43,459 nt of DNA from Candidatus Terraquivivens yellowstonensis (GCA_023539445.1 JAKCEW010000007.1:1-43459), one strand, 5' to 3'; counted from the stretch's first letter, positions 25,112 through 34,401 are shown. The notes: generated from the sequence alone by a model not told the origin. Numbers and translations: made by a program.

Positions 25112-26527
25112 CTAAACTGGGAGTGCGGCCTTTAACTCCTCGAACTTTCTCACGTAGTATTCGTTGTTGTCAGGCAGGTCCGGTGACAGGAAGTATCTTG
25201 TCATCTTTTGCTTATCCTCAACGGAGCCAAGGTCCCTAACGTTGCCTCTTGGATGCGGCGTACCCTTTCTTGGCGGCTCACCGGTCCAGAAGTGCTTGAA
25301 GTATACGTCAGGTAAGAAGAGCGCGTTCTGTAATCTTTCTGGTAGCGTCGCAAACTCTGGCTTATTGGGCCATATAATCTTCATCACTTCCTCTATTGGT
25401 AGATACGTGCTCTTGCCCTCATAGAACCATCCGTAGAATTCATCTCCCATAGCATTCTTGTAATCCTCCCAAGCCCAAGCAGGCGACGGGTATCCCTGTC
25501 TAGTGTAAAGCATCTGTGTGTAAAGCTCGAGGTGCCAGTTGAGTAACCTTATGCCCTCTTCCGCGACCTCAGGTGAGACCAATGAAGAAACGTAGCCAGA
25601 GTTGTACCAGAAGAACGGTCCGTGTTGTAGCGCTGCGTAGTATGCAGGGGTGCCAGCTTTTCTCGTATCAAAACACACAGGCTGCCAAGTGCTGGCTAGC
25701 CACACTTCTCTAGTCGAGAATAGCGAAACGATGTCTCCGTAGGAGAACCAGAACGTCTTGATGAAGCCCTGCTTAACATGCGGTAGGAGGTAATTAAAGA
25801 CGGCATCAACCTCTTCCTCAGTTAGAGAGGTTATAGCACCTGAAAACGTCATCTGCTCTGTTGCTTCTAAGTAGTTTGCAGTCTCGCTAAATACCGTGAA
25901 AGCCTCATCTTGCATTCCGGTCCTTCCTTTCCATTCTGGGTTCCAAAGTTCTGAATAAGCCAACGTTCTCTTCGTACCGCCACGCTCTTCATAGGGTAAG
26001 AACTCAGGTAGGTATGTTACGGAGTCGAAGTTCCACATTACTGGAACGGCTATGAGGGTCTTTCCATATTCGTGCCATAGCAAATAGTTGAATCTCTTTA
26101 CCTGTGCTGGCTTAAAGTACTTCTCGACGTGGTAGAATATGTCTAAGACTTTGTCTGGCTTCCATCTAGGTACCTTCTCAACAGGTATCGGCCTCGCCAA
26201 CCCCTCGGCTATGATGGGCCTGTATCTTCCCGAGGCGGCCACATCCCACGCAGTAGGGTCAGCCAGTTGTTTTTGAGTCATGACAAAGAACTCTAGATAA
26301 GTGGTTTCTACATCAATGCCTGTTATCCTCTCGTATTCTTTCTCGGCATCAGGTGGGAAGTAGAATGGGTGCGTTGAGTATCTGATTCTTGAAGGTCTCG
26401 CCACAGTAGGTGTCGGAGTTGGTGGTGCGCTTGTATAGAGGTACCATGCCACTCCGCCGACGACGGCAGCGGCAGCTATTCCTCCAACCGCGGCTAGGAA
26501 CTTCCTCCTGGATATTTTTTCCGACAT
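25112..26527 (-). CDS. ABC transporter substrate-binding protein (spermidine/putrescine class), Tat-exported
   Basis: This is the extracellular solute receptor of the importer encoded upstream. The N terminus has a twin-arginine motif SRRKFLA followed by a hydrophobic segment AAVGGIAAAAVVGGVAWYLY and a Pro/Thr-rich linker (PPTPTPTVARP), so it is probably exported folded and membrane-anchored. Similarity is to the PotD/PotF-type class: YSTHPFYFPPDAEKEYERITG, AYSELWNPEWKGRTGMQD and a C-terminal DNNEYYVRKFEELK. GTG 26533 and ATG 26527 are possible; TTAAATAT at about 26557-26564 gives a near-leaderless message. It is last in the operon, after a 73-base gap. The ligand is unknown. Confidence 0.85.
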   Translation of the reverse strand: MSEKISRRKFLAAVGGIAAAAVVGGVAWYLYTSAPPTPTPTVARPSRIRYSTHPFYFPPDAEKEYERITGIDVETTYLEFFVMTQKQLADPTAWDVAASGRYRPIIAEGLARPIPVEKVPRWKPDKVLDIFYHVEKYFKPAQVKRFNYLLWHEYGKTLIAVPVMWNFDSVTYLPEFLPYEERGGTKRTLAYSELWNPEWKGRTGMQDEAFTVFSETANYLEATEQMTFSGAITSLTEEEVDAVFNYLLPHVKQGFIKTFWFSYGDIVSLFSTREVWLASTWQPVCFDTRKAGTPAYYAALQHGPFFWYNSGYVSSLVSPEVAEEGIRLLNWHLELYTQMLYTRQGYPSPAWAWEDYKNAMGDEFYGWFYEGKSTYLPIEEVMKIIWPNKPEFATLPERLQNALFLPDVYFKHFWTGEPPRKGTPHPRGNVRDLGSVEDKQKMTRYFLSPDLPDNNEYYVRKFEELKAALPV

Positions 26528-26600
26528 TGTCACCTAATTTTTTGCAAGAGATATTTAAGCTTTTTAACGAATTTTTGTTATAAATAAATATAAATTCCGT

Positions 26601-27422
26601 TTACCGGACTCTTCGGGACATTATGTAAGCGAATATTGCTAAACCTATGAAGGCCATTATCGCGATGATGGTGCCGGCGGCAAACCACTTTGGAGTTATC
26701 GGGTTTATAGAGAGCTCGTTTCTGATATAAGTCGCTAAAGTCCCTGTGCCTTTCATGACAAATTGTGTCCTGATTATTTCACCCCATGAAAGTAGGAAAC
26801 CTATTATGGCTGCCGATATGACCTCGAATATTATCAGAGGCAACGTTATGTGTCTGAATACTTTGAGCGGGCTTGCCTTTAGTACGCTAGCCGCGTATTC
26901 GTATGTGGCTAGATCAGGGTCGAATCTTGACATCATGAGTATGAGGCCGAAGGGCACAGTGTAGACCGTAACAACAGCCGCAACAGCAAGAAGGGATGAT
27001 TCAATACCGAAGAGCCTAAACATGAAGTTTACACCCAAGCCAAGTGCGACACCGGGAACTATGAAACCCAGTATGAACAGATAGAACAACAGGTCCCTGC
27101 CAACGATTCTCCTCCTAAGGGCCAACGCGGTTGTAGTGACCAAGAGGCAGGTAAGTAGCGCCGTTATGATCGATACGTATAGCGAGTTGTTTAAGGCAGT
27201 AAAGAAGTTCTTGTCATGCAGTATTGAGATGTATGCAGAATACTCATAACCAGACGGCGGTTTTGCGTACCAATCCAGCGTAAAGCCCTCTATGGGGAAG
27301 CTCACCTTAGAGCCGCTCTTGAAGGACAGGAATATCATGAAGAAGACTGGAAGGTATATAAAGAGTATGATCAAGGCGATGTAAACTTTTGCTAACCTAT
27401 CTCCCCATCCCATTCTTAACAC
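26601..27422 (-). CDS. ABC transporter permease, PotC-like
   Basis: This inner-membrane permease has about six hydrophobic helices and the EAA loop characteristic of binding-protein-dependent importers (EYAASVLKASPLKVFRHITLPLI). It starts MLRMGWGDRLAKVYIALIILFIYLPVFFMIFLSFK, as in PotC. At 273 residues it is normal. It is separated by four bases from the PotB-like gene, so co-translation is likely. It pairs with that permease to form the transmembrane pore. Confidence 0.9.
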   Translation of the reverse strand: MLRMGWGDRLAKVYIALIILFIYLPVFFMIFLSFKSGSKVSFPIEGFTLDWYAKPPSGYEYSAYISILHDKNFFTALNNSLYVSIITALLTCLLVTTTALALRRRIVGRDLLFYLFILGFIVPGVALGLGVNFMFRLFGIESSLLAVAAVVTVYTVPFGLILMMSRFDPDLATYEYAASVLKASPLKVFRHITLPLIIFEVISAAIIGFLLSWGEIIRTQFVMKGTGTLATYIRNELSINPITPKWFAAGTIIAIMAFIGLAIFAYIMSRRVR

Positions 27423-27426
27423 CTCA

Positions 27427-28317
27427 CTAATACACCAACTTCTTTATATCAACCACCTTCAGAAGCAGGTAAAGTATGAGCAGAGCTATCGCCACCAAAA
27501 TTGTAGAAAGCGCGGCAGCGTAAGGCCATACGAAGTTGGCGGCGTAGTTGGCCACCGATAAGCCAAGCGTCTGTATACCTCCAGCCCATAAGGCCGGTGT
27601 TATGTAGTCTCCTAAGGCACTTACGAAGACGAATATGAAGCCCATCACGACACCAGGAAGTGAAAGTCTGAACGTTATATCGAAGAATACACGGTGCGGC
27701 GGAGCCTTTAATACCTTGGCCGCGTTTATTATGTCAGGATCTATTCTCGTTAACGCAAGATACGACGGGAATATCATCCAGAGCAGATAGGTCTGGGGCC
27801 AGATTATGAGTAGGGCACTGCGCCCGAACAGTAACTCCAAGGGCTCTTTGATCACGCCTAAAGACATAAGGGTATAGTTGACTATGCCGCTCTCTCCGAG
27901 TATCGGTAGCCAAGCAACAACACGGACGCTCCAGTCGATCAGGAATGGTACGAGTAGCAAGCTGACCACGAAAAACCTAGTGCGTGCACTCTTAACCCTA
28001 AACACCAGAAAGTATGCCATAGGATAACCAAGCAGGAACGTTATCAAGCATGCGAGCAAAGACATCCCGAACGTGTTCCACAGTATTACCGGTGTTTGGG
28101 GAGATGTGAAGAATGTAATGTAGTTTTTCAACGTGAAGTTTTCAGGACCTGCGATCGTAAATCTTTCGAAGAAGCTTATGCCGATTATCATGCTGAGGGG
28201 TATCAGCAAAAAAAGCAGTATCAACACAAACCCTGGGAGGAGCAATAGATAACGAGAGTACTTGGCAACCTTATCAATCAGGCCCAACTTCAACTGGGGC
28301 GTACTCAAGCCACACAC
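27427..28317 (-). CDS. ABC transporter permease, PotB-like
   Basis: This is the first permease of the importer. About six transmembrane helices are visible, and the EAA loop reads INAAKVLKAPPHRVFFDITFRLSLPGV. The N-terminal YLLLLPGFVLILLFLLIPLSMIIGISF is typical of the PotB/ModB-related group. At 296 residues it is normal. It directly follows the ATPase gene, with the start adjoining its stop, and precedes the PotC-like gene. Confidence 0.9.
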   Translation of the reverse strand: MCGLSTPQLKLGLIDKVAKYSRYLLLLPGFVLILLFLLIPLSMIIGISFFERFTIAGPENFTLKNYITFFTSPQTPVILWNTFGMSLLACLITFLLGYPMAYFLVFRVKSARTRFFVVSLLLVPFLIDWSVRVVAWLPILGESGIVNYTLMSLGVIKEPLELLFGRSALLIIWPQTYLLWMIFPSYLALTRIDPDIINAAKVLKAPPHRVFFDITFRLSLPGVVMGFIFVFVSALGDYITPALWAGGIQTLGLSVANYAANFVWPYAAALSTILVAIALLILYLLLKVVDIKKLVY

Positions 28318-29445
28318 CTACTTTCCGTATATCACTTCTTCTATATCCAGCCCTTCTATCATGCATGGTTTCTCTATCAACAGAGCATCCTTTGCATCCC
28401 ATCCCAGAAGGTATGTGGACCCAAGGGTAAGGTTGCCTACCTTCTCCGTAGGAACGGAGACCTTTATCTTCGTGCTATCGCCTGTTTGGAACACATACTC
28501 CATATAGTGGCCGAAGTAGTAATAGCTGACTAGCTTTGCATCTACTTTGTTGTCGCACAGCTTGGCCTCTTCTCCTATCTTTACACGTTCAGGTCTTACC
28601 GCGTATGCTACCTTATCGCCAGATGAAAGGGCACTCTTGTTTTTGGGATTTGCCTTAAGTTCGCCTATATCGGTGTTAAGGTAGCATAGCCCCCCATTCC
28701 AAGACTTAATTTGCGCTGAGAACAGGTTTATCTCACCGACGAATCTCGCGGCGAAGACTGTAGCAGGATTATTGTAAACTTCTTCGGGTTTTCCAATCTG
28801 CTCTATTACTCCCGTGTTCATAACCATGACGGTATCTGCAAGGCTTAGCGCATGTTCCTGAACATGGGTCGTTAAGATGAAAGTGTTGCCCACTTTTCTG
28901 TGAATTTCCTTAAGATCCTCCATCAACTTTCTCTGTAACCTGTAGTCTACGTGGCTAAGCGGCTCATCGAGTAGAAGAATGCTTGGGTTAGTGACCAACG
29001 CCCTCGCCAGCGCAACCCTCTGCCTCTGCCCACCGCTCAGCTCGAGCGGCATCCTTTTCTCAAGTCCGGCTAAACCGACGAGTTTTAGGGCTTCCTTTAC
29101 CTCTCTTTCTATTTCCGACTTGTCCTTTCCTAACATCCTAAGACCGAATGCTACGTTGTCGAAAACGTTCATGTGGGGAAATAGTGCATAGTTCTCAAGC
29201 ATCATTGAAACGTCCCGCTTGTAAGGTGGGACGCCCTTCATATCTACGCCGTTTATGTAAAGCTTCCCAGAATCGTAGTCCAATATGCCCGCGATGACCT
29301 TCAGGAGAGTACTCTTACCGCATCCGCTAGGACCGACTATGACGAAGAAGTCTCCTGCATCTATATCAAAAGTTACCTTATTAAGGGCTAAGACCTCCTT
29401 TCCGTACCACTTCACGAGTTCTTTGGTTTCTAAGGCCTTACCCAT
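28318..29445 (-). CDS. ABC transporter ATP-binding protein, PotA-like
   Basis: This is the energising subunit of the importer. Walker A is GPSGCGKST, the Q loop region is MMLENYALFP (Leu in place of the usual Gln), the signature is LSGGQRQRVALARAL, Walker B is LLLDEPLSHVD and the switch His is in TTHVQEHALSLAD. The Glu residue where a Gln is usual (MLEN) is a variation to note. The C-terminal third is a TOBE-type domain that senses substrate. It is first in the reverse-strand operon; a TATA-like box is at about 29490-29505. Confidence 0.92.
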   Translation of the reverse strand: MGKALETKELVKWYGKEVLALNKVTFDIDAGDFFVIVGPSGCGKSTLLKVIAGILDYDSGKLYINGVDMKGVPPYKRDVSMMLENYALFPHMNVFDNVAFGLRMLGKDKSEIEREVKEALKLVGLAGLEKRMPLELSGGQRQRVALARALVTNPSILLLDEPLSHVDYRLQRKLMEDLKEIHRKVGNTFILTTHVQEHALSLADTVMVMNTGVIEQIGKPEEVYNNPATVFAARFVGEINLFSAQIKSWNGGLCYLNTDIGELKANPKNKSALSSGDKVAYAVRPERVKIGEEAKLCDNKVDAKLVSYYYFGHYMEYVFQTGDSTKIKVSVPTEKVGNLTLGSTYLLGWDAKDALLIEKPCMIEGLDIEEVIYGK

Positions 29446-29581
29446 GACGGTACCACGCCTTCCATTTTTAGGATATTACGCTTTAACCTGTACTTATATT
29501 TTTTACTCTAAAGCAAAAATTTCTTGTTGCCGTTTTACATCCAAAAGGGAGACTTTTCCAATTCGCTTACACCACGAAAAA

Positions 29582-29619
29582 TTTATAAACGCATCCCTCC
29601 TCATTTTGCCCGTCGGAGG
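29582..29619 (+). promoter_or_regulatory. TATA box and ribosome binding site of the DUF917 gene
   Basis: TTTATAAA at 29582-29589 and a perfect GGAGG at 29615-29619 precede ATG 29628 with good spacing. Confidence 0.65.
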
Positions 29620-29627
29620 AATTTAAA

Positions 29628-30680
29628 ATGAGGATTTTAAGGGAAAGAGAGCTGAAAGACATCGTATACGGTGCTACTTTGCTTGGAGCTGGTGGTGGCG
29701 GTTCGCCTGAAAACGGGATGCAACTCGTTAATAGCATACTAGAAATTAGCGAAGAGGTTAAGATGGTCAGCCCAGAAGAGGTGCCGGATTATAGCATGAT
29801 AGCGGTCGTGGCGGGTATGGGTGCTCCGGAAGTATTGCTCAAGAGGGGATGGAAAAACGAGGACATACCTGCCCTTCGATTGTTGGAGCAAGTACTTGGC
29901 AGGAAGATGGATTACATTATCGCGATTGAAACCGGGGGCTTTAACTCTATAACACCACTCCATGCCGCTGCGGCAAGCGGCGTTCCAGCAATTGACGGCG
30001 ATGGTGTAGGAAGAGCTATACCGCAACTGGAGATGACGATGTTCTACGTACACAACTTGCCTTTAGCTCCAGTCACGCTGGCGGACGCTCACGGGAATTC
30101 GGCAGTTCTTTATCCTGTAGACGCCCCGATGGCTGAAAAGATGGCTAGGGGAATAACTGTGGCTTTTGGTATGCAAGCCGGCATCGCATGCCATCCCATG
30201 GCAGGGTGGCAGATGAAGAAAGCGGTAATAGGCGGAACCTATACGATGGCTGAGAAAGTTGGCAGGGCTATTAGGGAGGCGAGGGACAAAGGCAAGGATC
30301 CCGTCAAGGCTGTAGTGGAAGTCACAAACGGTTTCGAAATCGCAAGAGGAAAGGTTACTAAGAAGGAGGTAGAAACCAAGGGAGGCTTCGATTACGGAAA
30401 AGTCTACGTTGGTGATATACGCGTAGACTATAAGAACGAAAACATGATAGCTTGGAAGGCAGGAAAACCGGTGGCAATATCGCCCGACCTAATATGCTGG
30501 TTAACGACAGATGGTCGTCCCCTTACCAACGCTGATATAAAAGAAGGCTTAGAGGTTGCTGTGATAGGAATAAAGGCTCATGAAAGGTGGAGAACACCGG
30601 AAGGGCTTGCCGTGTTCCGTCCGGTTCTTGCTGAGCTGGGCTACACCGGAGAGTACATACCAATAGAAAAGCTCCTCTAA
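29628..30680 (+). CDS. DUF917 family protein (hydantoinase/oxoprolinase-associated)
   Basis: DUF917 proteins are often encoded next to hydantoinase/oxoprolinase and racemase genes. Family features are LLGAGGGGSPENGMQLV, VAGMGAPEVLLKRG, ETGGFNSITPLHAAAASGVPAIDGDGVGRAIPQLEMTMFY and WLTTDGRPLTNADI. At 350 residues it is the normal length. No independent catalytic motif is established, so the reaction is not known. It starts a forward cluster that continues with the Asp/Glu racemase-like gene and stands back to back with the importer operon, suggesting import and breakdown of the same N-containing compound. Confidence 0.87.
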   Translation: MRILRERELKDIVYGATLLGAGGGGSPENGMQLVNSILEISEEVKMVSPEEVPDYSMIAVVAGMGAPEVLLKRGWKNEDIPALRLLEQVLGRKMDYIIAIETGGFNSITPLHAAAASGVPAIDGDGVGRAIPQLEMTMFYVHNLPLAPVTLADAHGNSAVLYPVDAPMAEKMARGITVAFGMQAGIACHPMAGWQMKKAVIGGTYTMAEKVGRAIREARDKGKDPVKAVVEVTNGFEIARGKVTKKEVETKGGFDYGKVYVGDIRVDYKNENMIAWKAGKPVAISPDLICWLTTDGRPLTNADIKEGLEVAVIGIKAHERWRTPEGLAVFRPVLAELGYTGEYIPIEKLL

Positions 30681-30758
30681 AACCAGAACCATCCGCTGAA
30701 AGACCTAAAACGCCTTTTATCTTGAAATCTTATATCAAACTTTTTTATTTAAAACTGC

Positions 30759-31511
30759 ATGCGAAAGATAAGAGTATTGGTAGTTCTCCCTATACTGAAG
30801 AATCCAGCGCTTGAGGAAGTTACACGAAAGGAAATTGAGCAGATTCGAGATGAAACCCTTGAAGTGAATTTGGTCAGCTTGGAACAAGGGCCGGCATCGA
30901 TTGAATCGGAATTTGATGATAGGATAGCATCGCCTTGGGTGCTAGAGAAGGTTAAGGAGGCCGAGGTTAATGGATTTGACGCCGTGTTCTTAGATTGCAT
31001 GGGAGACATAGCTCTGAATGCGGCAAGGGAAATCGTAAGGATACCCGTGATTGGTCCATGCCAGGCCACGATGGCGATTGCCTCGATGCTCGGCGATAGG
31101 TTCTCGGTAATCACAATCCTAGAAAATGTAGTCCCGCTTTTCTGGAGAAAAGCCAGAGAATATGGCTTCATACAAAACCTCGCCTCCGTGAGGTCTGTGG
31201 AGGTACCGGTACTTGAGCTGGATACTAAGAGGGAGTTGGTTAAAAAGAAGCTGGCCGAAGAATCAAAGATTGCAATAGAGAAGGATGGGGCTGACGTAAT
31301 AATCCTAGGATGCACCGGTATGGTGGGAATGGCAAGAGACGTTCAGGAGGTTGTTGGCGTCCCCGTCATAGACCCGGTACCAGTATCGATAAAGCTCGCC
31401 AAACTTATGGCGGAGCTCAGGCTTATTCACAGTAACAAAGCTTACCCAAAGCCGCCATCGAAGTTGAGGAAGTTTCCGGGAGTCTCGGAACTGTTATTCA
31501 AGGGACTTTGA
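30759..31511 (+). CDS. Asp/Glu/hydantoin racemase family protein (1)
   Basis: This cofactor-independent racemase-fold protein has 250 residues. Two catalytic cysteines sit at FLDCMGDIALNAAREIV (N half) and VIILGCTGMVGMAR (C half), as in the two-cysteine mechanism of the family. The PVIGPCQATMAIASMLGDRFSVITI segment is diagnostic. It could racemise 5-substituted hydantoins or Asp/Glu. It follows the DUF917 gene on the same strand, after about 80 bases with TATA-like TTTATTTAAA near 30740. Confidence 0.88.
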   Translation: MRKIRVLVVLPILKNPALEEVTRKEIEQIRDETLEVNLVSLEQGPASIESEFDDRIASPWVLEKVKEAEVNGFDAVFLDCMGDIALNAAREIVRIPVIGPCQATMAIASMLGDRFSVITILENVVPLFWRKAREYGFIQNLASVRSVEVPVLELDTKRELVKKKLAEESKIAIEKDGADVIILGCTGMVGMARDVQEVVGVPVIDPVPVSIKLAKLMAELRLIHSNKAYPKPPSKLRKFPGVSELLFKGL

Positions 31512-31523
31512 GGTCGGCTGACT

Positions 31524-32252
31524 CTATTTCAACCATCCTTCGTCAATAGGTGGGGGTTCGTATCCGTATAACTTGCTATGAGCTACGCCAAGATTTCTGT
31601 AAAGGTCTGCCAGCATCTCAGCATATTTCCATGCGATAACTACTGGGTCCAGAACAGGGACGCCCAGTCTACGGCTGAGCTCTTTCATGAAGCCCGACTC
31701 TGCCGTGCACCCCAATATTATGACCTCTGCACCGTCTTCTTTTATGGCCTTCTCGGCCTCCACGATTATAGCCTCCTTTAATTTTTCTGGCTCCTTCATC
31801 ATCCTTCTCACGCTAAAACCGACTTCTCTGAAGGATGCCAGCTTCTTCTCTAGACCGTAGAGCCAGACGTTCCCCTCCATCTTTGGTATCCACTTTCGCC
31901 TCCCCACTATAATGGAAAACTTGTGCCCAAGAGTGGAGGCAACATGCAAACAGGCCTCCGCGGGTGCCACGACGGGTATTGAGACCAATTCTCTAGCTTC
32001 TCTCAGGCTCGGGTCGTAGAAGCATCCTATAACTACGGCATCGAAGCCATCCGATTCAGCCTTTCTTACAACTCTAAGGAGCTCATCCGCCACAAGGTGC
32101 TCGTAGTAGTGGTATTCAAGATGATCCGGTCCTTTTTCTAGATGGGTAACGAAGGGCTCGACATCGGGTCTCTTGATGCCCCTGAGTATCCCAAGCATGT
32201 GCTCATCATACAAAGCCGTTCCTACGGGATTGATCCATAAAATTTTTAACAT
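31524..32252 (-). CDS. Asp/Glu/hydantoin racemase family protein (2)
   Basis: This is a second family member, convergent with the first. Catalytic cysteines are in VVIGCFYDPSLREARELV and VIILGCTAESGFMKEL; VVAPAEACLHVASTLGHKFSIIVG is the family core. ATG 32252 gives MLKILWINPVGT, the usual N terminus; TTG 32270 extends it by six residues but overlaps the region of the TATA-like AAATTTAAAT at about 32279-32288. The two racemase-like genes are paralogues of clearly different sequence, so may act on different substrates. Confidence 0.87.
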   Translation of the reverse strand: MLKILWINPVGTALYDEHMLGILRGIKRPDVEPFVTHLEKGPDHLEYHYYEHLVADELLRVVRKAESDGFDAVVIGCFYDPSLREARELVSIPVVAPAEACLHVASTLGHKFSIIVGRRKWIPKMEGNVWLYGLEKKLASFREVGFSVRRMMKEPEKLKEAIIVEAEKAIKEDGAEVIILGCTAESGFMKELSRRLGVPVLDPVVIAWKYAEMLADLYRNLGVAHSKLYGYEPPPIDEGWLK

Positions 32253-32295
32253 AAAACCGTAATTTAACAAAAAATGTATTTAAATTTTTGGAGCT

Positions 32296-33930
32296 TTATT
32301 TTGACGATTTGCTGTACTCCTCCTCCCTCAAAAGCCTTCTATGGACCTTGCCCGCGGACGTCAAAGGCAACTCTTTTCTAAACTCTACTTCCTTCACCAC
32401 CTTATGCGGCTCTAGCCTCTCTTTCAGAAAGCTGATGAGCTCATCCGCCGTTAGCTGAGCTCCGTCCTTCAGTACGACGAATGCCTTCGGTACTTCACCG
32501 GCAATCGGGTCGGGCTTGCCGACGACGGCGCAAAGCTTCACAGCTGGGTGTTCATATATGACGTCCTCAATCTCCCTCGGGTATATTGAATAGCCTTTAT
32601 ACTTGATAAGGTCCTTCTTCCTGTCGACTATGTAAAAGTACCCGTCCTCGTCCATTTTAGCCACGTCTCCGGTGTACAGCCAACCATCCTTCAGTACCTC
32701 TTTAGTCTCCTCAGGTCTCCTCCAATAACCCAACATGACTTGAGGTCCCTTTATAACGAGCTCCCCTACCTCCCCTGGAGGCAACGTCTTGCTTCCAGTT
32801 TCAAGGTCGACGATCCTTGCATCCACGTCAGGCCAAGGTAGGCCGATGGAGCCTATCTTAACGGTCTTCATGGTAGGGTCTACAGGGTTTGTATGAGTTC
32901 CTGGCGAGCATTCTGTCAGACCGTAACCCTCCACGAGCACACCGCCCGTAAGCTGAATGAACTTTTTCTGAACTTCAGGAGGAAGGGGTGAGCCACCAGA
33001 TATGCAACATCTTACCGACCTGAGGTTATAAGATTGTACATCTGGTGAGGCGACGATTAACGCGTACATCGTGGGTACGCCGCAAAAAACTGTCACGCCA
33101 TAATTCTGAATGGTGTCTAATGTTTTTTTCACGTCAAACCTTTGAAGTAGTACGATGGTCCCAGCAGCATAGATTGGTGCATTCATCGACGTCGTCATCC
33201 CGAATATATGAGAGAGCGGTAAAACGGTCAAGAAGACCTCTTCGGCAGGTCTGCACTTTATCCAAGAAGAGAATGCAATAGCGTTTGAGACCATGTTAAA
33301 GTGTGTGAGCATCGCTCCCTTAGGCGTACCCGTCGTACCGCCAGTATACTGAAGGCAAGCAAGGTCGCTCTTCGGGTTTATCTCGACCTTTGGTGGCTCT
33401 TGAGAATGCTTCGAAAGTATTGCGTCAAAGTCGTAAAAACTTCCTTGTGGTAGCTGTGGGGGCTTGCTTGTATCGCCGCTCGTCACGAAGATTCTTTTAA
33501 TGCTAGTGGATGATGCAACCTTAAGGAATACAGGGAGTAAGGACTCATGAATGACTAAGGTCTCGGCCTCCGAATCGTTAAGCTGGAAGAGGAGCGTCCC
33601 CTCGCGTGCCAGCGGGTTTATGGTGGTTACTACGCAACCGGCCTTGAGTGTACCGTAGTATGCTATTAGGAACTGCGGTATGTTGGGTAAGAAGAGGGCT
33701 ACTCTATCGCCTTTGGTAGCGCCCATGCTGACCAGCGCGTTTGCAAAACGAGATGCAAGGCTATCTAGCTCACGGTAAGTTAATCTGTATCCGCTCTCAC
33801 CCGACACGACCGCAACCCTTTCTGGATACGTTGACGCAGAACGTTCCAGCAAAGCGTGCAGCGGTATCTCCGGGTAAGCTATGGATCTCGGCACACCCTC
33901 AGGATAAAACCTATACCAAGGCCGCTCCAT
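32296..33930 (-). CDS. AMP-forming acyl-CoA synthetase (4-coumarate/fatty-acid-CoA ligase type)
   Basis: This adenylate-forming enzyme activates a carboxylic acid with ATP and loads it onto CoA. The P-loop-like motif is LQYTGGTTGTPKGAMLTH, and GYGLTECSPGTH, GWLYTGDVAKMDEDGYFYIVDRKKDLIKYKGYSIYP and the catalytic Lys motif PLTSAGKVHRR are all present. At 544 residues it is complete. Substrate specificity cannot be read from the sequence. It is upstream of the second racemase on the same strand, with 43 bases between them. A TATA-like box is at about 33951-33965. Confidence 0.92.
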   Translation of the reverse strand: MERPWYRFYPEGVPRSIAYPEIPLHALLERSASTYPERVAVVSGESGYRLTYRELDSLASRFANALVSMGATKGDRVALFLPNIPQFLIAYYGTLKAGCVVTTINPLAREGTLLFQLNDSEAETLVIHESLLPVFLKVASSTSIKRIFVTSGDTSKPPQLPQGSFYDFDAILSKHSQEPPKVEINPKSDLACLQYTGGTTGTPKGAMLTHFNMVSNAIAFSSWIKCRPAEEVFLTVLPLSHIFGMTTSMNAPIYAAGTIVLLQRFDVKKTLDTIQNYGVTVFCGVPTMYALIVASPDVQSYNLRSVRCCISGGSPLPPEVQKKFIQLTGGVLVEGYGLTECSPGTHTNPVDPTMKTVKIGSIGLPWPDVDARIVDLETGSKTLPPGEVGELVIKGPQVMLGYWRRPEETKEVLKDGWLYTGDVAKMDEDGYFYIVDRKKDLIKYKGYSIYPREIEDVIYEHPAVKLCAVVGKPDPIAGEVPKAFVVLKDGAQLTADELISFLKERLEPHKVVKEVEFRKELPLTSAGKVHRRLLREEEYSKSSK

Positions 33931-34049
33931 TTCGCTCGTTAAAGGAAAAAATGGTTATATATAATTTTTAAGACATGTGGCAATTTTGCCGGCAGGAAGC
34001 AGTTCAGCACATATGGAAAAATTTTTCCGCGGTGCTAAACTAATAACTC

Positions 34050-34057
34050 TATATACT
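34050..34057 (+). promoter_or_regulatory. TATA-like box of the orphan 100-aa ORF
   Basis: TCTATATA lies about 45 bases before ATG 34099. Confidence 0.35.
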
Positions 34058-34098
34058 CTAAGAATCGTTAGTACCTGACGCTGAGATATAGCAGAACT

Positions 34099-34401
34099 AT
34101 GAGCGCAGCAAACGTGAACAGCTCAGGCAGCAGGGCAAAGGGTCCAAGACCGAATGGCCTAAACCCGAAGGCCAGCATCACCATTGGGTTAGAGGTAAGA
34201 GCATATAGAAACAGTATCATCAATGTAAGACCGGTAGTAAAAACCATAGTCGGAGATGACGGAAGCGTCACGATGAAGGCGACCGGCGCTATAGTGACGC
34301 TAAGCAAAGAATCAACGAGAGTAATAGTAAAGGTTGATGTAGAAAACGCCAAGGTAACCGAGATCGTGACTTTTACAGAGACAACGATAACAAAGCCTTA
34401 G
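34099..34401 (+). CDS. hypothetical protein (100 aa), orphan
   Basis: No family is recognised. A Gly/Ser/Pro/Lys-rich N-terminal 28 residues is followed by strand-rich sequence (SITIGLEVRAYRN, VRPVVKTIVGDDGSVTMK, GAIVTLSKESTRVIVKVDVENAKVTEIVTF). It has no signal peptide. Codons show the strong purine-first pattern and AGA/AGG arginine use of surrounding genes. This is why I prefer it to the hydrophobic reading on the opposite strand, which lacks a clear promoter. It may be a small beta-rich soluble protein. Confidence 0.55.
   Translation: MSAANVNSSGSRAKGPRPNGLNPKASITIGLEVRAYRNSIINVRPVVKTIVGDDGSVTMKATGAIVTLSKESTRVIVKVDVENAKVTEIVTFTETTITKP

Noticed and set aside
34068-34352. Hydrophobic 94-codon reverse-strand ORF opposite the orphan gene
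   Set aside because: Hydrophobicity arises from the complement of a purine-first coding pattern. No clear promoter or ribosome binding site is seen, and the forward frame has normal codon use.
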